Under the pieces are notes generated by a model. The model did no database searches, was not told the origin of the DNA, and was given only the letters and a program-made list of their open reading frames with translations. A program made the position numbers and the translations under genes. From Campylorhamphus procurvoides (lineage: Eukaryota; Chordata; Aves; Passeriformes; Dendrocolaptidae), in the NCBI GenBank assembly GCA_013396655.1, contig WBMV01007371.1:21872-85871 (forward strand): DNA of 64,000 nucleotides, given 5' to 3'. Below, piece after piece: positions 62,941 through 64,000 of the stretch (its first letter is position 1; each line of letters opens with the position of its first letter).

Positions 62941-64000
62941 ATTCCCGCTGATGCCAGAGGGAGCCTTGCAGCCAGTGGCACTTGATGGGAACCCTGATAA
63001 GAAGAGGATTTGCAGCACATTCGATGTACCTGTTCCCTCTGCAAGTGTGCTGCCTAGAGCATTTGCAGCACATATACATACAAATATGCATATATACAGC
63101 TCATCTCCTTTCCCCAAGGGTAGTATACTAGTTACTATTCTATGACTGTGTGTTATACATTTCATGAATGATGGCTTTCAAAGACATCCTTAGCAGAAAT
63201 ATACATTTTTCATGTCAACCTGTGTAAGTCATGTGTGCAATATTTTTTAAAATAAAGAAGTATCAAAAAGTATAATACTGATTCTGTTCACTCTGTTCTC
63301 TTCCTCTCCCAGCATGGTTTAGTTTCATTTTGATTTGTTTCCTAAGAATGAAGGCATTTAATTTTATTAAAGTATCTTTATTACAGCCTTAATATCAGAG
63401 TGGTTATCCTGCAGGCAATTGCAGTAAAAAGTCAACTTACTGTGTGTGCTCAAAGACATGTTTTTGATAGGTTAAATTGTCTGCTATTATGAGAACACAT
63501 TAAGACTGATCAATGGAAAGGAGGATGTTTTTACAGCAGTGTGAGTTGGAGTCCCTTGGCCACTTTCCCAATGTGAAAGATGTCTGGCATAGGTGAGAAT
63601 GATATATACCTCCCTGTCTGTGTTCTGATCTCATACCTAGATGTGCAGGGAATTAAGTTCTGATATAAAATCAAAAGAGAATTGAGTTTGCTGTCTGTAG
63701 AACTCAGCTGAGTAAGGCTTCCTACTGACGGATTTATCTAAAAGGTATATTCTGCACATGATCCTTGAACATGAAACTCACTAAGTGTATGGGAATTTTA
63801 ACTATTTTAAAATAATTGAAACTATTTAACAATCAGAAATGGGGAATAAAACCAAAGTTTCCAACTACAATTAGCCAGGCAAACCATGAAGTAGTCTTAA
63901 TTTTTTTCTTTTCCCAAATGCAATATAAAGTGTTTTCTGCAAATCTTCTTGCTAGAAATCCTAGGAAAAAAAGTGTTTTGTAAACGTTTTCCTCACTGAA
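62941..64000. other. Distal 3' flank, no gene recognised
   Basis: AT-rich sequence with short open frames on both strands and a small ATAC/ATATGC patch near 63071-63098. I find no exon of a neighbouring gene. Confidence 0.5.

Overview
The window looks like vertebrate nuclear DNA, most likely from a bird. The evidence is a CR1-type LINE 3' end that finishes in the ATTCTATGATTCTG-like motif, CR1 body fragments, compact introns, and a MUSK gene that still has the kringle domain mammals lack. A crocodilian or turtle cannot be excluded from sequence alone. There is no bacterial or viral gene layout and no CRISPR array.

One protein-coding gene accounts for all the convincing coding sequence: MUSK (muscle, skeletal receptor tyrosine kinase), on the + strand from the start codon at 7226 to the stop at 58719. 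I reconstruct 17 coding exons: 7226-7304, 11864-11990, 14930-15081, 16448-16575, 17063-17204, 30687-30811, 34570-34729, 36248-36257, 38983-39249, 43832-44007, 44427-44450, 47570-47658, 47945-48104, 49356-49545, 49883-50074, 55853-56001 and 58043-58719. Every intron is GT-AG, all phases agree, and the total is 2847 nt (948 codons plus stop). In order, the protein has a signal peptide, Ig1, Ig2, Ig3, a 10-nt microexon linker, a Frizzled-type cysteine-rich domain, an 8-codon linker exon, a kringle, a transmembrane helix, a juxtamembrane NPMY motif and a complete tyrosine kinase. Each extracellular domain is a phase 1-1 module, so the kringle can be gained, lost or skipped without a frameshift. 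By family knowledge this receptor acts with LRP4 and DOK7 in agrin-driven clustering of acetylcholine receptors at the neuromuscular junction.

The rest is non-coding. The 5' flank (1-7225) holds a striking 308-bp inverted repeat with arms at 3240-3547 and 5234-5541 that differ at only two positions by eye, plus two CR1-like fragments between the arms. Introns hold an LTR-like end (intron 1), a CR1 3' end (intron 9), and two diverged copies of one dispersed repeat (introns 5 and 15). The 3' flank (58720-64000) holds a roughly 680-bp pyrimidine-only microsatellite tract, a perfect 31-bp tandem duplication and a U6 snRNA pseudogene on the minus strand. Neighbouring genes known from other vertebrates (SVEP1, LPAR1) are not recognisable here.
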